A DNA stretch of 64,000 nt, taken from assembly GCF_900638025.1 (NCBI RefSeq), contig NZ_LR134481.1, forward strand, positions 1,674,001 to 1,738,000, read 5' to 3'. Source of the stretch: Haemophilus parainfluenzae (GTDB lineage: Bacteria; Pseudomonadota; Gammaproteobacteria; Enterobacterales; Pasteurellaceae). The notes under the pieces are model-generated. The model had not been told where the DNA came from. It searched no databases and worked only from the letters and a program-made list of their open reading frames with translations. A program made the position numbers and the translations under genes. Shown piece by piece: positions 51,553 through 61,941 of this stretch; position 1 is the stretch's first letter; each line of letters opens with the position of its first letter.

Positions 51553-53560
51553 AACAAACTCCATCGTTTTCATCATCCATATGTTCCAACACTTCAAATG
51601 CTATACCGCTCACATCACATTGTTGAATCACGCTATTTTCAGTTTCGGCAATCTTTTTCCATTTACCACTTGGAAAATAAAAAGATTGCGGTTCAGTTTT
51701 TGCATTAATTAAGAAAAGATACTTGCCGTCCAACATGATTTGTAGAGCTTTGCTTTCCCGATTATGCCAATCGTCTAGGGTCATCGGGTTTCCCCCAGTA
51801 TTCAACCACACGACATTTTCATCCGACCACCAAGCCTCCTGTTGCAAACTTTTAATTTTTTTTCGCAATGCAATCGTTTGCTTGGTGAAGTCAAATAAGG
51901 TTTGGTTAAAATCATCCCACTTTAACCAAGTAATTTCGTTATCCTGGCAATAGGCATTGTTATTGCCATATTGGCTGTTGCCGAACTCATCTCCGGCAAG
52001 TAGCATGGGTACACCATTTGCCAGTAATAAAGAGCCTAATAAACCTTTTTCCGATAAAACACGACGTTTTTCAACCGCACTTTGCCATTCATCAGCTAAA
52101 TCTAATTGAGAATCTTCAATGCCATGATTGTAGCTGTAATTTTCATTCCGTCCGTCACGATTCTCTTCACCATTGGCTTTATTGTGTTTATGGTTATAGC
52201 TCACTAAATCTCTCAACGTAAAACCATCATGGGCTGTAATAAAATTCAGGCTACCATGCGGTAATCGACCTTCGCGATTAAAGATATCGCTAGAGCCAGC
52301 AAAACGCTCAGCAAAGGCGCCTACCTCACCACTTTGCCATAGCCAAAAACGGCACATATCATCACGGAAACGATCATTCCATTGAGAGAAATAAGCGGGG
52401 AAATACCCTACTTGATAACCGTAATGGCCTATATCCCAAGGTTCTGCAATTAATTTAATTTTTTGTAGAACGTCATCCTGTTCCATTTCTGCAAACAATT
52501 TTGCATTCGGATTGAAATCAGGCGTTTCACGCCCCAACACTGTGGCTAAATCAAAACGGAAACCATCTACATGGCATTCTGTTACCCAGTAACGTAAACA
52601 ATCTAATACCCATTTGCGAGTAACATCATTAGCAAGATTGAGCATATTGCCGCATCCCGTCCAGTTGAGGTAGCCTCCATGCTCGTTTTGCCAGTAATAG
52701 GTTTCATCATCAATACCACGCTGACAAAATGTAGGAAATGATTTTTCGGATTCAGCCGTATGGTTAAATACGACATCTAAAATCACTTCAATGCCCGCTT
52801 GATGCAAGGTTTTGATCATGCTCTTAAACTCATTTAAAGGCTGTTTTTGATCAGCGGCATAACTTGGTTCTAAAGCAAACATAGCTAGTGGATTGTAACC
52901 CCAATAATTACGTAATCCTTTTTCTTGCAAATGCGGTTCATCAATAAAGAAATTCACTGGAAGCAATTCAAGGCTAGTAATACCCAATGATTTAAAATAC
53001 GCAATATTTTCTAGGTGTGCTAACGCTGCATAAGTACCCCGGATATTTTCTGGAATACGGGAATTTAATTGGCTAAATCCTTTGATATTCAGTTCATAAA
53101 CAATGGTTTGAGCCCAAGGAATAGACGGCTTACAATCCCCTGACCAATCAAAACGTTCATCCATAATACGACCTTTAGGCGCAACTGATGCATTATCTCG
53201 TTCATCATTTAACAAGAAAATTGAGCGGGCTTCTGATGAACTCAAATCTGGTTTATGAGTGACCGCTTTCGCATAAGGATCAAGCATTAACTTTTGCGGA
53301 TTGGCTAAAGTGCGGTCATTTTTGCCTGTGATTCTAAAAGCATACTCATCATTTAACTCAACGCCTTCAATTGCCACATGCCAAATATCATCGGTTCTGC
53401 TCATAGCAAAACGGCTTTCTTTGCCATCACGGAACAAGCAAAGTTCAATAGCATCCGCCGCACTAGAAAAAAGTGCAAAATTCGAAATTTTTAGTCCATT
53501 TTCCAGCGTTTGCGAATATCCCATTGGGGAAGGTTTTCCATTGTTATAAATACTAAACAT
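51542..53560 (-). CDS. glgX: Glycogen debranching enzyme
   Basis: A 672-residue GH13 enzyme with an N-terminal CBM48-like domain. The four GH13 regions are DVVFNHT, DGFRFDLATVLG, AEPWDIGHYG and FITAHDGFTLRDLVSY. It removes limit-dextrin branches left by GlgP. It lies 17 nt after glgB. Confidence 0.94.
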   Translation of the reverse strand: MFSIYNNGKPSPMGYSQTLENGLKISNFALFSSAADAIELCLFRDGKESRFAMSRTDDIWHVAIEGVELNDEYAFRITGKNDRTLANPQKLMLDPYAKAVTHKPDLSSSEARSIFLLNDERDNASVAPKGRIMDERFDWSGDCKPSIPWAQTIVYELNIKGFSQLNSRIPENIRGTYAALAHLENIAYFKSLGITSLELLPVNFFIDEPHLQEKGLRNYWGYNPLAMFALEPSYAADQKQPLNEFKSMIKTLHQAGIEVILDVVFNHTAESEKSFPTFCQRGIDDETYYWQNEHGGYLNWTGCGNMLNLANDVTRKWVLDCLRYWVTECHVDGFRFDLATVLGRETPDFNPNAKLFAEMEQDDVLQKIKLIAEPWDIGHYGYQVGYFPAYFSQWNDRFRDDMCRFWLWQSGEVGAFAERFAGSSDIFNREGRLPHGSLNFITAHDGFTLRDLVSYNHKHNKANGEENRDGRNENYSYNHGIEDSQLDLADEWQSAVEKRRVLSEKGLLGSLLLANGVPMLLAGDEFGNSQYGNNNAYCQDNEITWLKWDDFNQTLFDFTKQTIALRKKIKSLQQEAWWSDENVVWLNTGGNPMTLDDWHNRESKALQIMLDGKYLFLINAKTEPQSFYFPSGKWKKIAETENSVIQQCDVSGIAFEVLEHMDDENDGVCYEK

Positions 53561-53577
53561 CGTGTTCTTCGCTATTG

Positions 53578-55767
53578 TTATGCTTTATATTTTAAATAGA
53601 TTGTTGCGAGTGGCGGAATGGTCACGCTAATCGAATTATCACGTCCGTGACTGGCGATCACTTCGCTTTTCACTGAACCGAAATTACCTACATTTGAACC
53701 TTGATAATACATTGAGTCAGTATTCAAAATTTCCTCGTATTCACCCGAGGCATTCACACCGATACGATAGCCTTCACGTGGTACTGGGGTGAAGTTGCTG
53801 ATCACAATAATGCGTTCGCCATTACTACTTTTACGTTCAAAAGCAAAAACTGAATTTTCCGCATCATCTACCACTAACCAATCAAAGCCTTCCGGCTCAC
53901 CGTCTAGTTCAAAGAGCGGTGCATTTTTTTGATAAATTCCGTTCAAATCTTTGACTAATTGCAATACGCCTTTATGCCATAGGCCACCATGGTTTTCGTC
54001 AAGCAAAAACCAATCTAAACTTTCTTCATAATTCCATTCGCGACCTTGAGCAAATTCATTGCCCATGAATAATAATTTCTTGCCTGGATAGCCCCACATA
54101 TAACCATAATAGGCACGTAAATTCGCGAATTTTTGCCATGTATCACCCGGCATTTTACCGAGTAACGAACATTTGCCGTGTACAACTTCATCGTGAGAAA
54201 GCGGTAATACAAAGTTTTCGCTGTATTGATAAATCATCCCGAAGGTCATTTTGTCGTGATGGTAACGACGATAAACTGGATCGAGTTTCATATAACTTAA
54301 GGTGTCATTCATCCAGCCCATATTCCATTTAAAATTAAACCCAAGACCACCGTTTTCTGTCGGATGGGTTACGCCACCGAAAGAAGTCGATTCTTCAGCA
54401 ATGGAAATAGCGCCAGGCACCTCAGAATGAATTTTCCAATTGGTATGTTTTAAGAACTCAATCGCTTCTAAATTTTCACGCCCTCCATATTGATTCGGGA
54501 TCCATTCGCCTTCAGCACGACTATAATCACGGTAAATCATCGATGCTACTGCATCTACACGGATACCGTCTACACCAAATCGTTCAAGCCAATACAGAGC
54601 ATTGCTGGATAAGAAGTTTTTCACTTCATTACGACCATAGTTGTAAATCAAAGTATTCCAGTCTTGGTGATAGCCTTCTCGTGGATCTACATATTCATAT
54701 AATGCCGAGCCATCGAATGCCACTAAACCATGTGTATCACTTGGGAAATGTCCTGGCACCCAATCTAAAATGACATTAATGCCTGCTTTATGTGCTTTTT
54801 CGACTAAACGTTTAAAAGCTTCTGGCGTACCGAAACGGCTGGTTGGAGAATACAAGCCTATCGGTTCGTAGCCCCAAGAGCCATCGAATGGAAATTCGGA
54901 GAGCGGTAAAAACTCAATATGAGTAAAGCCCATATGTTTGACATAAGGAATGAGTTCATCAGCAATTTGGTCATAATCAAGCCAGAAATTATTCTCTAAA
55001 TTACGTCGCCATGATCCCAAATGCACTTCATAAATCGAAATAGGTTGATTACGTTGGTTCGCTTTACGACGTTGCTCCGTCATTTCGACTACATCCGGTA
55101 ACATACTGATTTCTGATGCGGTATCAGGACGTAATTCCGATCTGAATGCATAAGGATCGGCTTTCAAACGAAGGTTGCCATTGCAATCAATCAATTCAAA
55201 TTTATAGCGTTGACCAAGGCTAGCTTTTGGTAAGAATAATTCCCACACTCCACTTGCAGGATGGAAACGCATTGGATGACGGCGACCGTCCCAATAGTTG
55301 AAATCACCTACCAATGAAACGCGTTTCGCATTCGGTGCCCATACACGGAAATTCACGCCTGGCACACCATCACATTCGGAGAAATGTGCACCTAATACGT
55401 CATAGGGACGTAATAATGAACCTTCTGCTAATAGCCATTGGTCTAAATCATTCATCATCGGATAGAAGCGATATGGATCTTCAATAATTTGGGCTTCTGC
55501 GCCCCAATACACTTTTAATTGGTAGGCAAAGAAATGACGAATCTCTGGCATAATCGCAGTAAAAAATCCACGGTCATCCACTTTTTCGAGAGCGACAATG
55601 ATGGATTGACTTTCTTTATCAATCACTTCTACTTTATCTGCATCCGGTAATAAAGTACGGATCTCAATACCATTGTAGGTCTCATGCATTCCTAATACAG
55701 CAAAAGGATCGGCATGTTTGCCATCAAACAATGAATTAATTACTGATTGCGCGACTAGTTTCGTCAT
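53578..55767 (-). CDS. glgB: 1,4-alpha-glucan branching enzyme
   Basis: A 729-residue GH13 enzyme making alpha-1,6 branches. Two CBM48-like N-terminal domains (about 10-110 and 120-215) precede the catalytic domain with [33 protein letters not shown] and [12 protein letters not shown]. It is the first full gene of the glycogen operon, 35 nt after the malQ-like remnant. Confidence 0.96.
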   Translation of the reverse strand: MTKLVAQSVINSLFDGKHADPFAVLGMHETYNGIEIRTLLPDADKVEVIDKESQSIIVALEKVDDRGFFTAIMPEIRHFFAYQLKVYWGAEAQIIEDPYRFYPMMNDLDQWLLAEGSLLRPYDVLGAHFSECDGVPGVNFRVWAPNAKRVSLVGDFNYWDGRRHPMRFHPASGVWELFLPKASLGQRYKFELIDCNGNLRLKADPYAFRSELRPDTASEISMLPDVVEMTEQRRKANQRNQPISIYEVHLGSWRRNLENNFWLDYDQIADELIPYVKHMGFTHIEFLPLSEFPFDGSWGYEPIGLYSPTSRFGTPEAFKRLVEKAHKAGINVILDWVPGHFPSDTHGLVAFDGSALYEYVDPREGYHQDWNTLIYNYGRNEVKNFLSSNALYWLERFGVDGIRVDAVASMIYRDYSRAEGEWIPNQYGGRENLEAIEFLKHTNWKIHSEVPGAISIAEESTSFGGVTHPTENGGLGFNFKWNMGWMNDTLSYMKLDPVYRRYHHDKMTFGMIYQYSENFVLPLSHDEVVHGKCSLLGKMPGDTWQKFANLRAYYGYMWGYPGKKLLFMGNEFAQGREWNYEESLDWFLLDENHGGLWHKGVLQLVKDLNGIYQKNAPLFELDGEPEGFDWLVVDDAENSVFAFERKSSNGERIIVISNFTPVPREGYRIGVNASGEYEEILNTDSMYYQGSNVGNFGSVKSEVIASHGRDNSISVTIPPLATIYLKYKA

Positions 55768-55802
55768 AACATACTCCTTTATGCTTTAGAAGCTTAATTA
55801 AT

Positions 55803-56195
55803 TTACAACCGATTGCATTTTCTCATTTGTTGAGCGACAAAAAGCATTAAACGATAATAGCTAAAAGGCAAAGCAGGCAATGAAAGTGCGGTTGAATATG
55901 GCATTGTTTTTTCAAACTGAATTTGGTTTTGCTTGTCGAGCAATTGATAACGCAAAGAAGCATCGGGAGGAGAAGAAAACGCGGTTAAATCATCATGAAT
56001 GGGCTCGTTTTCAAAGGCACATATAACATCTTGGAACGGCTGATTTTGTCCAATATTCGGCGGAAATTGCAACTGCTCGATAAAATAATCAATACTGGTT
56101 GGCGATGCATCAATCAAATGCCCATCAATATCATAATGGGAAAACGAAATGCCAAGATGTTTAGCAGATTGTTTGAATGATAAGGACATTTGCAT
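55803..56195 (-). pseudogene. malQ: Probable N-terminal remnant of malQ (4-alpha-glucanotransferase)
   Basis: A 130-residue frame whose start resembles the MalQ N-terminal domain: SAKHLGISFSHYDIDGHLIDA, then SPTSIDYFIEQLQFP. It ends at LPFSYYRLMLFVAQQMRKCNRL, shortly after the LP-x-G-Y-like strand that precedes the catalytic barrel in full MalQ. The roughly 500-residue GH77 barrel is absent and only 35 nt separate it from glgB. H. influenzae has a full malQ at this position. I infer a 3' deletion; a free-standing small protein is the alternative. Confidence 0.6.
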
Positions 56196-56217
56196 ACAAC
56201 GAATAATACTTCTACAT

Positions 56218-56234
56218 AATACTTACTAAGTATT
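56218..56234. promoter_or_regulatory. Perfect palindrome upstream of the malQ remnant
   Basis: AATACTTACTAAGTATT is a perfect 8-bp inverted repeat around one base, 23 nt before the remnant start, with a partial TAAGTAAGT repeat next to it. No regulator is assigned. Confidence 0.4.
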
Positions 56235-56276
56235 ATAAGTAAGTGCAATTGAAATACAATTACCAACATTGCAAAT

Positions 56277-56292
56277 TGTGACCTACATCAAA
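56277..56292. promoter_or_regulatory. Possible CRP site upstream of the glycogen region
   Basis: TGTGACCTACATCAAA matches the CRP consensus TGTGA-N6-TCACA at nine of ten positions. It lies about 82 bp upstream of the malQ remnant start and so could activate malQ-glgBXCAP transcription, or the divergently placed region. Confidence 0.4.
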
Positions 56293-56324
56293 AAACAAAT
56301 TTCAAAAAGTCTATTAGTGAAAAT

Positions 56325-56765
56325 TTATTCAGTTTCAGTCACAAATTCAAACCAATCAATTACATCTTCTTCGTGTACACCATCTTGAATTAAAATGCCT
56401 GCTTTTTTCACAGAGTCAGGATCGCCACTGATTAAGGGATGCCATTCGGGCAAAGGTTTCTCCTCATACAATAAACGATACGCACAGGTATTCGGCAGCC
56501 AACCAAAATCAGGCAAATTCTTTTTGGTTAATTTCGTACAATCACTCTCAATCTTGAAACGTTCAGGATAATTACGACACTTTCCAGTTTCTACATCTAA
56601 TAGATTGCAAGCAATACGTGTGTAATAGAGTTTTTCACGCTTGCCTCTCCCTTGAATGTATTTTCGATAACAGCATTTTCCGCAGCCATCACATAAGGCT
56701 TCCCATTCGGATTCCGTCATTTCAAGGAGCGATTTTTTTTGCCAAAAATGAGATTCAAATTGCAT
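56325..56765 (-). CDS. YcgN family cysteine-cluster protein
   Basis: A 146-residue protein of the YcgN/UPF0260 family. It begins HFWQKKSLLEMTESEWEALCDGCGKCCYRKY and carries the further conserved cysteines in CNLLDVETGKCRNYPERF and LPNTCAYR. The cysteine pattern suggests a metal or Fe-S site; the function is not known. Uptake-word hairpin and glnS lie upstream. Confidence 0.88.
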   Translation of the reverse strand: MQFESHFWQKKSLLEMTESEWEALCDGCGKCCYRKYIQGRGKREKLYYTRIACNLLDVETGKCRNYPERFKIESDCTKLTKKNLPDFGWLPNTCAYRLLYEEKPLPEWHPLISGDPDSVKKAGILIQDGVHEEDVIDWFEFVTETE

Positions 56766-56780
56766 AGTGAAACCAATAAA

Positions 56781-56820
56781 AAAGTGCGGTCAAAATTTAC
56801 GTGATTTTTGACCGCACTTT
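56781..56820. terminator. Perfect uptake-word hairpin terminator
   Basis: AAAGTGCGGTCAAAA (56781-56795) pairs perfectly with TTTTGACCGCACTTT (56806-56820). It combines two inverted DNA uptake words with the form of a terminator and lies 11 nt past the glnS stop on the minus strand. Confidence 0.9.
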
Positions 56821-56831
56821 GTTGTTTAGAA

Positions 56832-58505
56832 TTAGAAGCCTTCTTTTAAGCTTACTGTTAAGTTAAATACCAAATGTTCAGGACGGCTATCTTTACTATC
56901 TGCACAGAAATAACCTTCACGTTCAAATTGGTAACCTTTTTCTGGTTCCGCATTTGCGAGGCTTTGTTCTACAAAACCATGTTTTACCACTAAAGAGGTT
57001 GGATTTAACACGCTTTCGATTTCTTCTTCTGCACCAGGGTTTGGTACGGTGAAGAGGCGTTCATATAAACGGAACTCCGCAGGATGATTATGCACTGCAG
57101 ATACCCAGTGAATTACCCCTTTTACTTTGCGTCCATCTGCTGGATTCTTACCTAACGTTTCGGGATCGTAAGTACAGAAGATTGTAGTGATTTCACCATT
57201 TGCATCTTTTTCGACACGTTCAGCTTTAATTACATAAGCATTACGTAAACGTACTTCTTTACCTAATACTAAGCGCTTATATTGTTTGTTCGCTTCTTCA
57301 CGGAAATCTGCACGATCGATATAAAGCTCTTTCGTAAACGGTAATTGACGCTCACCTAATTCAGGACGATTCGGGTGATTTGGCGCCGTTAAGGTTTCTT
57401 CGCCTTCAAAGTTTTCAATCACTACGCGAACAGGATCAATCACTGCCATTGCGCGTGGTGCATTTTCGTTTAAATCTTCACGAATGCAGGCTTCAAGCGC
57501 AGAATATTCCACCACGTTATCTTGTTTAGTCACACCAATACGACGACAGAATTCACGTAACGAAGCCGGTGTATAACCGCGACGGCGTAAACCAGAAATC
57601 GTTGGCATACGTGGATCGTTCCAACCATCCACAATGCCTTCATTCACTAATTTCAATAATTTACGTTTAGACGTTAACGTGCCTTCTAAATTCAAACGTG
57701 AGAATTCATATTGATGTGGCAACGGACGTTCAATACTAATATTATCCAATACCCAGTCATATAAACGACGGTTGTCTTGGAATTCTAATGTACATAGAGA
57801 GTGTGTAATACGCTCAATCGCATCAGAGATACAATGAGTGAAATCATACATTGGGTAAATGCACCATTTGTCACCGGTTTGGTGATGGCTCGCAAATTTA
57901 ATACGATAAAGCACGGGATCACGCATGACCATAAATGGTGAAGCCATGTCAATTTTCGCACGAAGACTTAATGTACCTTCCGCAAACTCACCGTTTTTCA
58001 TTCTTTCGAACAACGCGAGATTTTCTTCTACGCTACGATCACGATATGGACTGTTTTTGCCCGGCTCGGTTAAAGTACCACGATACTCACGCATTTCATC
58101 TGGAGAAAGTTCATCCACATACGCTAAACCTTTTTCGATTAACTCAATGGCATAGCCATAAAGTGCATCGAAGTAATCAGATGCATAACGCGGTTCGCCT
58201 TCCCATTTAAAGCCTAACCATTCCACATCGGCTTTAATGGAATCTACATATTCCACGTCTTCTTTTACGGGGTTAGTATCATCAAAACGTAGGTTACATA
58301 AACCATTATATTCTTTTGCTAAACCGAAGTTTAAGCAAATTGATTTTGCATGGCCAATATGCAAATAGCCATTTGGCTCAGGCGGAAAACGAGTATGAAC
58401 ACTTTCGTGTTTACCCGAGGCTAAATCTTCATCAATAATTTGAGTAATGAAATTGTGTGTGCGGGTATTTTCCGCATTTTCTAGAGTGTGTTCTGTATTG
58501 CTCAT
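56832..58505 (-). CDS. glnS: Glutaminyl-tRNA synthetase
   Basis: A 557-residue class I synthetase. HIGH-like motif is [16 protein letters not shown], and the KMSKS-like motif is LTSKRKL. The C-terminal beta-barrel anticodon-binding domains are present. The ATG at 58505 ([10 protein letters not shown]) gives the family length (E. coli about 554); the longer frame adds 30 residues without homology. Confidence 0.96.
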   Translation of the reverse strand: MSNTEHTLENAENTRTHNFITQIIDEDLASGKHESVHTRFPPEPNGYLHIGHAKSICLNFGLAKEYNGLCNLRFDDTNPVKEDVEYVDSIKADVEWLGFKWEGEPRYASDYFDALYGYAIELIEKGLAYVDELSPDEMREYRGTLTEPGKNSPYRDRSVEENLALFERMKNGEFAEGTLSLRAKIDMASPFMVMRDPVLYRIKFASHHQTGDKWCIYPMYDFTHCISDAIERITHSLCTLEFQDNRRLYDWVLDNISIERPLPHQYEFSRLNLEGTLTSKRKLLKLVNEGIVDGWNDPRMPTISGLRRRGYTPASLREFCRRIGVTKQDNVVEYSALEACIREDLNENAPRAMAVIDPVRVVIENFEGEETLTAPNHPNRPELGERQLPFTKELYIDRADFREEANKQYKRLVLGKEVRLRNAYVIKAERVEKDANGEITTIFCTYDPETLGKNPADGRKVKGVIHWVSAVHNHPAEFRLYERLFTVPNPGAEEEIESVLNPTSLVVKHGFVEQSLANAEPEKGYQFEREGYFCADSKDSRPEHLVFNLTVSLKEGF

Positions 58506-58684
58506 AAATTTCTCAATAAATTGAAAATAATTTCCCCATTCTATACGAAAAGTCAGGCGATGTGAATTTGATCCCAAAACTAACCGCACTTTCATTAAAT
58601 TAATATTGAATTTTTAAGGATTTTTCGGTCTAACTTGAAGATTTTTCGTGCAAACTGAAAAGTTTACCTTTAGAATACGCAAAC

Positions 58685-58698
58685 TGAACAATCGTTCA
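58685..58698. promoter_or_regulatory. TetR-type palindromic operator candidate upstream of macA
   Basis: TGAACAATCGTTCA has perfect 5-bp arms (TGAAC/GTTCA) around four bases, 27 nt before the macA ATG. TetR-family efflux repressors often bind such sites. No regulator gene is encoded nearby, so assignment is tentative. Confidence 0.45.
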
Positions 58699-58725
58699 TT
58701 TTTTTATTTTGGATGATAAAGTTTT

Positions 58726-59907
58726 ATGAAAAAACGTTTTTTTATTTTACTCGGATTACTCATTGCTGCCGGTACAGCTTATTATTTTTTCTCTAGCAAT
58801 AGCAAACAAAAAACGACTTACCTGACTGAATCGGTTACCCGTGGCAATGTGGAAAAAACAGTTGTCGCTTCTGGTTCGATTGAAAGCGTGAATAAAGTTG
58901 ATGTCGGCGCCCAAGCTTCGGGTAAAATCACCAAACTCTATGTCAAGTTAGGGCAAGAAATCAAAAAAGGCGAAATGATCGCAGATATTGATTCCACAAC
59001 CCAAATTAATACCTTAAATACCAAAAAGGCGGCATTGGTTAGCTATCAAGCACAATTAAAAGCGAAGAAAACCGCTTACGATGTTGCCCTTTCAAGCTAT
59101 AACCGCTTATCAAAACTTTATACGCAAAAAGCCACCTCTTTGGATAGTGTGAATACCGCAAAAAGCACCCTTGATAATGCGAAAGCCGAAATGGAAGCTG
59201 TTGAAGCTAATATCAAACAAGCTGAAATTGAAGTGAATACCGCTGAAACCAATGTGGGTTACACTAAAATCACCGCTCCAATGGACGGTACCGTTATTTC
59301 TGTGCCTGTTTCAGAAGGTCAAACCGTTAATGCCAACCAAACGACGCCAACAATTGTCACCATTGCTGATTTAAGCCAAATGAAGATTAAACCTGAAATT
59401 TCAGAAGGCGACATCACCAAAGTGAAAGCAGGTCAAGAAGTGAGTTTTACTATTTTATCGGATAGCCAAACCCTGTATCACTCTGTTATTGATTCTGTTG
59501 ATCCAGCCAATACCACGACAAGTGATAGTTCTTCAACCTCATCTTCTACGAGTTCAAGTGGCAGCTCAACGACCAGTGCGATCTACTATTACGCCAATGT
59601 TTTGATTGATAACCCTGATCGTACTTTACGCATCGGAATGACGACAGAAAACAACATCAAAATTGCCAACGCGAAAGATGTGTTATTAGTTTCCAATATG
59701 GCTATTCAAAAACGTGATGGCAAAAGCTTTGTCAATGTATTGAATGATAAAAATCAACCTGAACCGCGTGAAGTTGAAATCGGTGTTCAAAATGATTTCA
59801 AAACTGAAATCAAATCGGGTTTAAACGAAGGTGAAAAAGTCATCGTGTCGCAAGTTGCGAATGGTGAACAAGTTGGCTCTATGCCTCGTGGTCCAAGAAT
59901 ATTCTAA
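58726..59907 (+). CDS. macA: MacA-type periplasmic adaptor protein
   Basis: A 393-residue membrane-fusion protein. An N-terminal membrane anchor (residues 4-22) precedes a split lipoyl domain (SGSIESVNKVDVGAQASGKI and TKITAPMDGTVISVPVSEGQTV), a long alpha-helical hairpin (about 95-175) and a beta-barrel. It contains a Ser/Thr-rich insertion (SSSTSSSTSSSGSSTTS, about 265-285). It links MacB to an outer membrane channel. It is the first gene of the efflux operon. Confidence 0.92.
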   Translation: MKKRFFILLGLLIAAGTAYYFFSSNSKQKTTYLTESVTRGNVEKTVVASGSIESVNKVDVGAQASGKITKLYVKLGQEIKKGEMIADIDSTTQINTLNTKKAALVSYQAQLKAKKTAYDVALSSYNRLSKLYTQKATSLDSVNTAKSTLDNAKAEMEAVEANIKQAEIEVNTAETNVGYTKITAPMDGTVISVPVSEGQTVNANQTTPTIVTIADLSQMKIKPEISEGDITKVKAGQEVSFTILSDSQTLYHSVIDSVDPANTTTSDSSSTSSSTSSSGSSTTSAIYYYANVLIDNPDRTLRIGMTTENNIKIANAKDVLLVSNMAIQKRDGKSFVNVLNDKNQPEPREVEIGVQNDFKTEIKSGLNEGEKVIVSQVANGEQVGSMPRGPRIF

Positions 59908-59925
59908 AAGTGCGGTAGAAAATTA

Positions 59926-61857
59926 ATGAATATTATTGAAATTAAGGATCTCAACCGTTACTTCGGTGAAGGCGAAAATCGTGTTCATATTTTAAAGAAT
60001 GTCTCTTTAAATATAGAAAAAGGCGATTTCGTCGCGATTATTGGGCAATCGGGTTCCGGTAAATCGACCTTGATGAATATCATCGGGTGCTTGGATACAG
60101 CTACCAGTGGCTCTTACAAAATCAATGGTAAAGAAACCATTGAATTAAGCAAAGATCAGCTGTCAGATTTACGTAGCCAAAAATTCGGCTTTATTTTCCA
60201 ACGCTATAATTTATTGTCAAGTTTGACCGCAGCAGAAAACGTCGCCTTACCTGCTATTTATGCGGGAATGTCGCAAGAAAAACGTCTTTCTCGTGCGAAA
60301 CAACTTTTAGAAAAATTGGGCTTAGGCGATAAATGGCAAAATAAACCAAGCCAGCTTTCCGGCGGTCAGCAACAACGTGTGAGTATTGCGCGTGCGCTGA
60401 TGAATGGCGGTGAAATTATTTTAGCCGATGAACCCACAGGTGCATTGGATTCACAAAGCGGTCAAAATGTGATGGAAATTCTGCGCCAATTACACGCAGA
60501 AGGCCACACTATTATTATGGTAACCCACGACCGAGAAATTGCCGCCAGTGCGAATCGCGTGATTGAAATTAAAGACGGCCAAATCATTGGCGATACGCAA
60601 AAAGAAACAGTAAAAAGTGCGGTCGAAAATCCAACCAAATCTAAACCGCACTTTGGATTTAGCAAAGATCAATTTGTTGAAGCCTTTCGTATGTCTGTGA
60701 GTGCTATTATTGCCCACAAAATGCGTTCTCTTTTAACTATGCTAGGGATTATTATCGGGATTACGTCTGTGGTTTCCGTCGTGGCATTGGGAAATGGTTC
60801 ACAGCAAAAAATCTTGGAAAATATTCGAGGAATTGGGACGAGCACCATAACGATTTTTAATGGTACAGGCTTTGGCGATCGTCGTGCTGAACAGATGCAG
60901 AACCTTACAATTAATGATGCCACTGCTTTAAATCAACAAAGCTATGTACAAAGCGTCACGCCAAATAGCTCATCAAGTGGCACATTAATTTATGGTAACC
61001 AGACTTTCTCCTCGACCAGTTTAAAAGGTGTAGGCGAACAATATTTTGATGTTGATGGTTTAAAACTAAAATCAGGCAATTTATTTTCAGCTCAAGATGT
61101 GGCTGATAACAATCAAGTAGCCTTAATCGATGAAAGTGCGAAAAAGTCGATTTTCCCTGATGAAAATCCTATCGGCAAAATCGTGATGTTTAATAAACGT
61201 CCACTACGTATTATTGGCGTGGTATCTGATAAACAAATGGGCGGAGCAAGCAGTTCACTTAATCTCTATGCCCCTTACACTACCGTGATGAATCGTATTT
61301 CGGGCAGCAAAAAAATTGGTTCGATTACCGTAAAAGTAGATGATTCCGTGAATACGACTGTTGCTGAAAAAGGAATTACTGAATTGCTCACCATGCGTCA
61401 TGGTAAAAAAGATTTCTTCATCATGAATAGCGACACCATTAAACAAACCATTGAAAGCACAACCGGCACGATGAAATTACTCATTTCTTCTATCGCCTTT
61501 ATTTCATTGATCGTTGGTGGGATTGGGGTGATGAATATTATGTTGGTTTCCGTGACAGAGCGAACTAAAGAGATTGGTGTGCGCATGGCTATTGGCGCGA
61601 GACAATTTAATATTCTGCAACAATTTTTAATTGAAGCCGTGCTGATTTGTTTAATTGGTGGCGTGACGGGTATTCTGCTTTCGGGTTTAATCGGTCTGCT
61701 ATTTAACGTATTTATGACTAACTTTACGATGGCATTTTCAACTGGCTCAATTGTTGCCGCAGTGGTCTTCTCAACCTTGATTGGTGTAATCTTCGGTTAT
61801 ATGCCGGCAAAACGTGCGGCACAATTAGATCCGATTACAGCCCTTGCTCGAGAATAA
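59926..61857 (+). CDS. macB: MacB-type ABC efflux transporter
   Basis: A 643-residue protein with an N-terminal ABC ATPase: Walker A GQSGSGKSTLMN, signature LSGGQQQRVSIARAL and Walker B IILADEPTGALD. Four membrane helices (about 275-295 and three at 520-630) flank a large periplasmic domain. MacAB-type pumps export macrolides, heme precursors, siderophores or peptides through TolC-like channels. The linker before the first membrane helix contains two inverted uptake words. Confidence 0.94.
   Translation: MNIIEIKDLNRYFGEGENRVHILKNVSLNIEKGDFVAIIGQSGSGKSTLMNIIGCLDTATSGSYKINGKETIELSKDQLSDLRSQKFGFIFQRYNLLSSLTAAENVALPAIYAGMSQEKRLSRAKQLLEKLGLGDKWQNKPSQLSGGQQQRVSIARALMNGGEIILADEPTGALDSQSGQNVMEILRQLHAEGHTIIMVTHDREIAASANRVIEIKDGQIIGDTQKETVKSAVENPTKSKPHFGFSKDQFVEAFRMSVSAIIAHKMRSLLTMLGIIIGITSVVSVVALGNGSQQKILENIRGIGTSTITIFNGTGFGDRRAEQMQNLTINDATALNQQSYVQSVTPNSSSSGTLIYGNQTFSSTSLKGVGEQYFDVDGLKLKSGNLFSAQDVADNNQVALIDESAKKSIFPDENPIGKIVMFNKRPLRIIGVVSDKQMGGASSSLNLYAPYTTVMNRISGSKKIGSITVKVDDSVNTTVAEKGITELLTMRHGKKDFFIMNSDTIKQTIESTTGTMKLLISSIAFISLIVGGIGVMNIMLVSVTERTKEIGVRMAIGARQFNILQQFLIEAVLICLIGGVTGILLSGLIGLLFNVFMTNFTMAFSTGSIVAAVVFSTLIGVIFGYMPAKRAAQLDPITALARE
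60615..60653. repeat. Inverted pair of uptake words inside macB
   Basis: AAGTGCGGT (60615-60623) and ACCGCACTT (60645-60653) are 21 nt apart within the sequence encoding the variable linker TVKSAVENPTKSKPHFGF. The arms could form a 10-11-bp hairpin in mRNA. Confidence 0.85.
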
Positions 61858-61875
61858 AGAAATTTTGTAAAACAC

Positions 61876-61917
61876 AAAAGAGCGGTTAAAATTCTCACTA
61901 ATTTTTGACCGCACTTT
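61876..61917 (+). terminator. Decayed uptake-word hairpin between macB and the outer membrane factor
   Basis: AGAGCGGTTAAAATT (from about 61880) pairs imperfectly with AATTTTTGACCGCACTTT (61900-61917). The left arm has mutated away from the uptake consensus while the right arm is exact. No strong T tail follows, so read-through into the next gene is likely. Confidence 0.55.
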
Positions 61918-61941
61918 AATTGAAAAAGAAAGGAAAAATCC

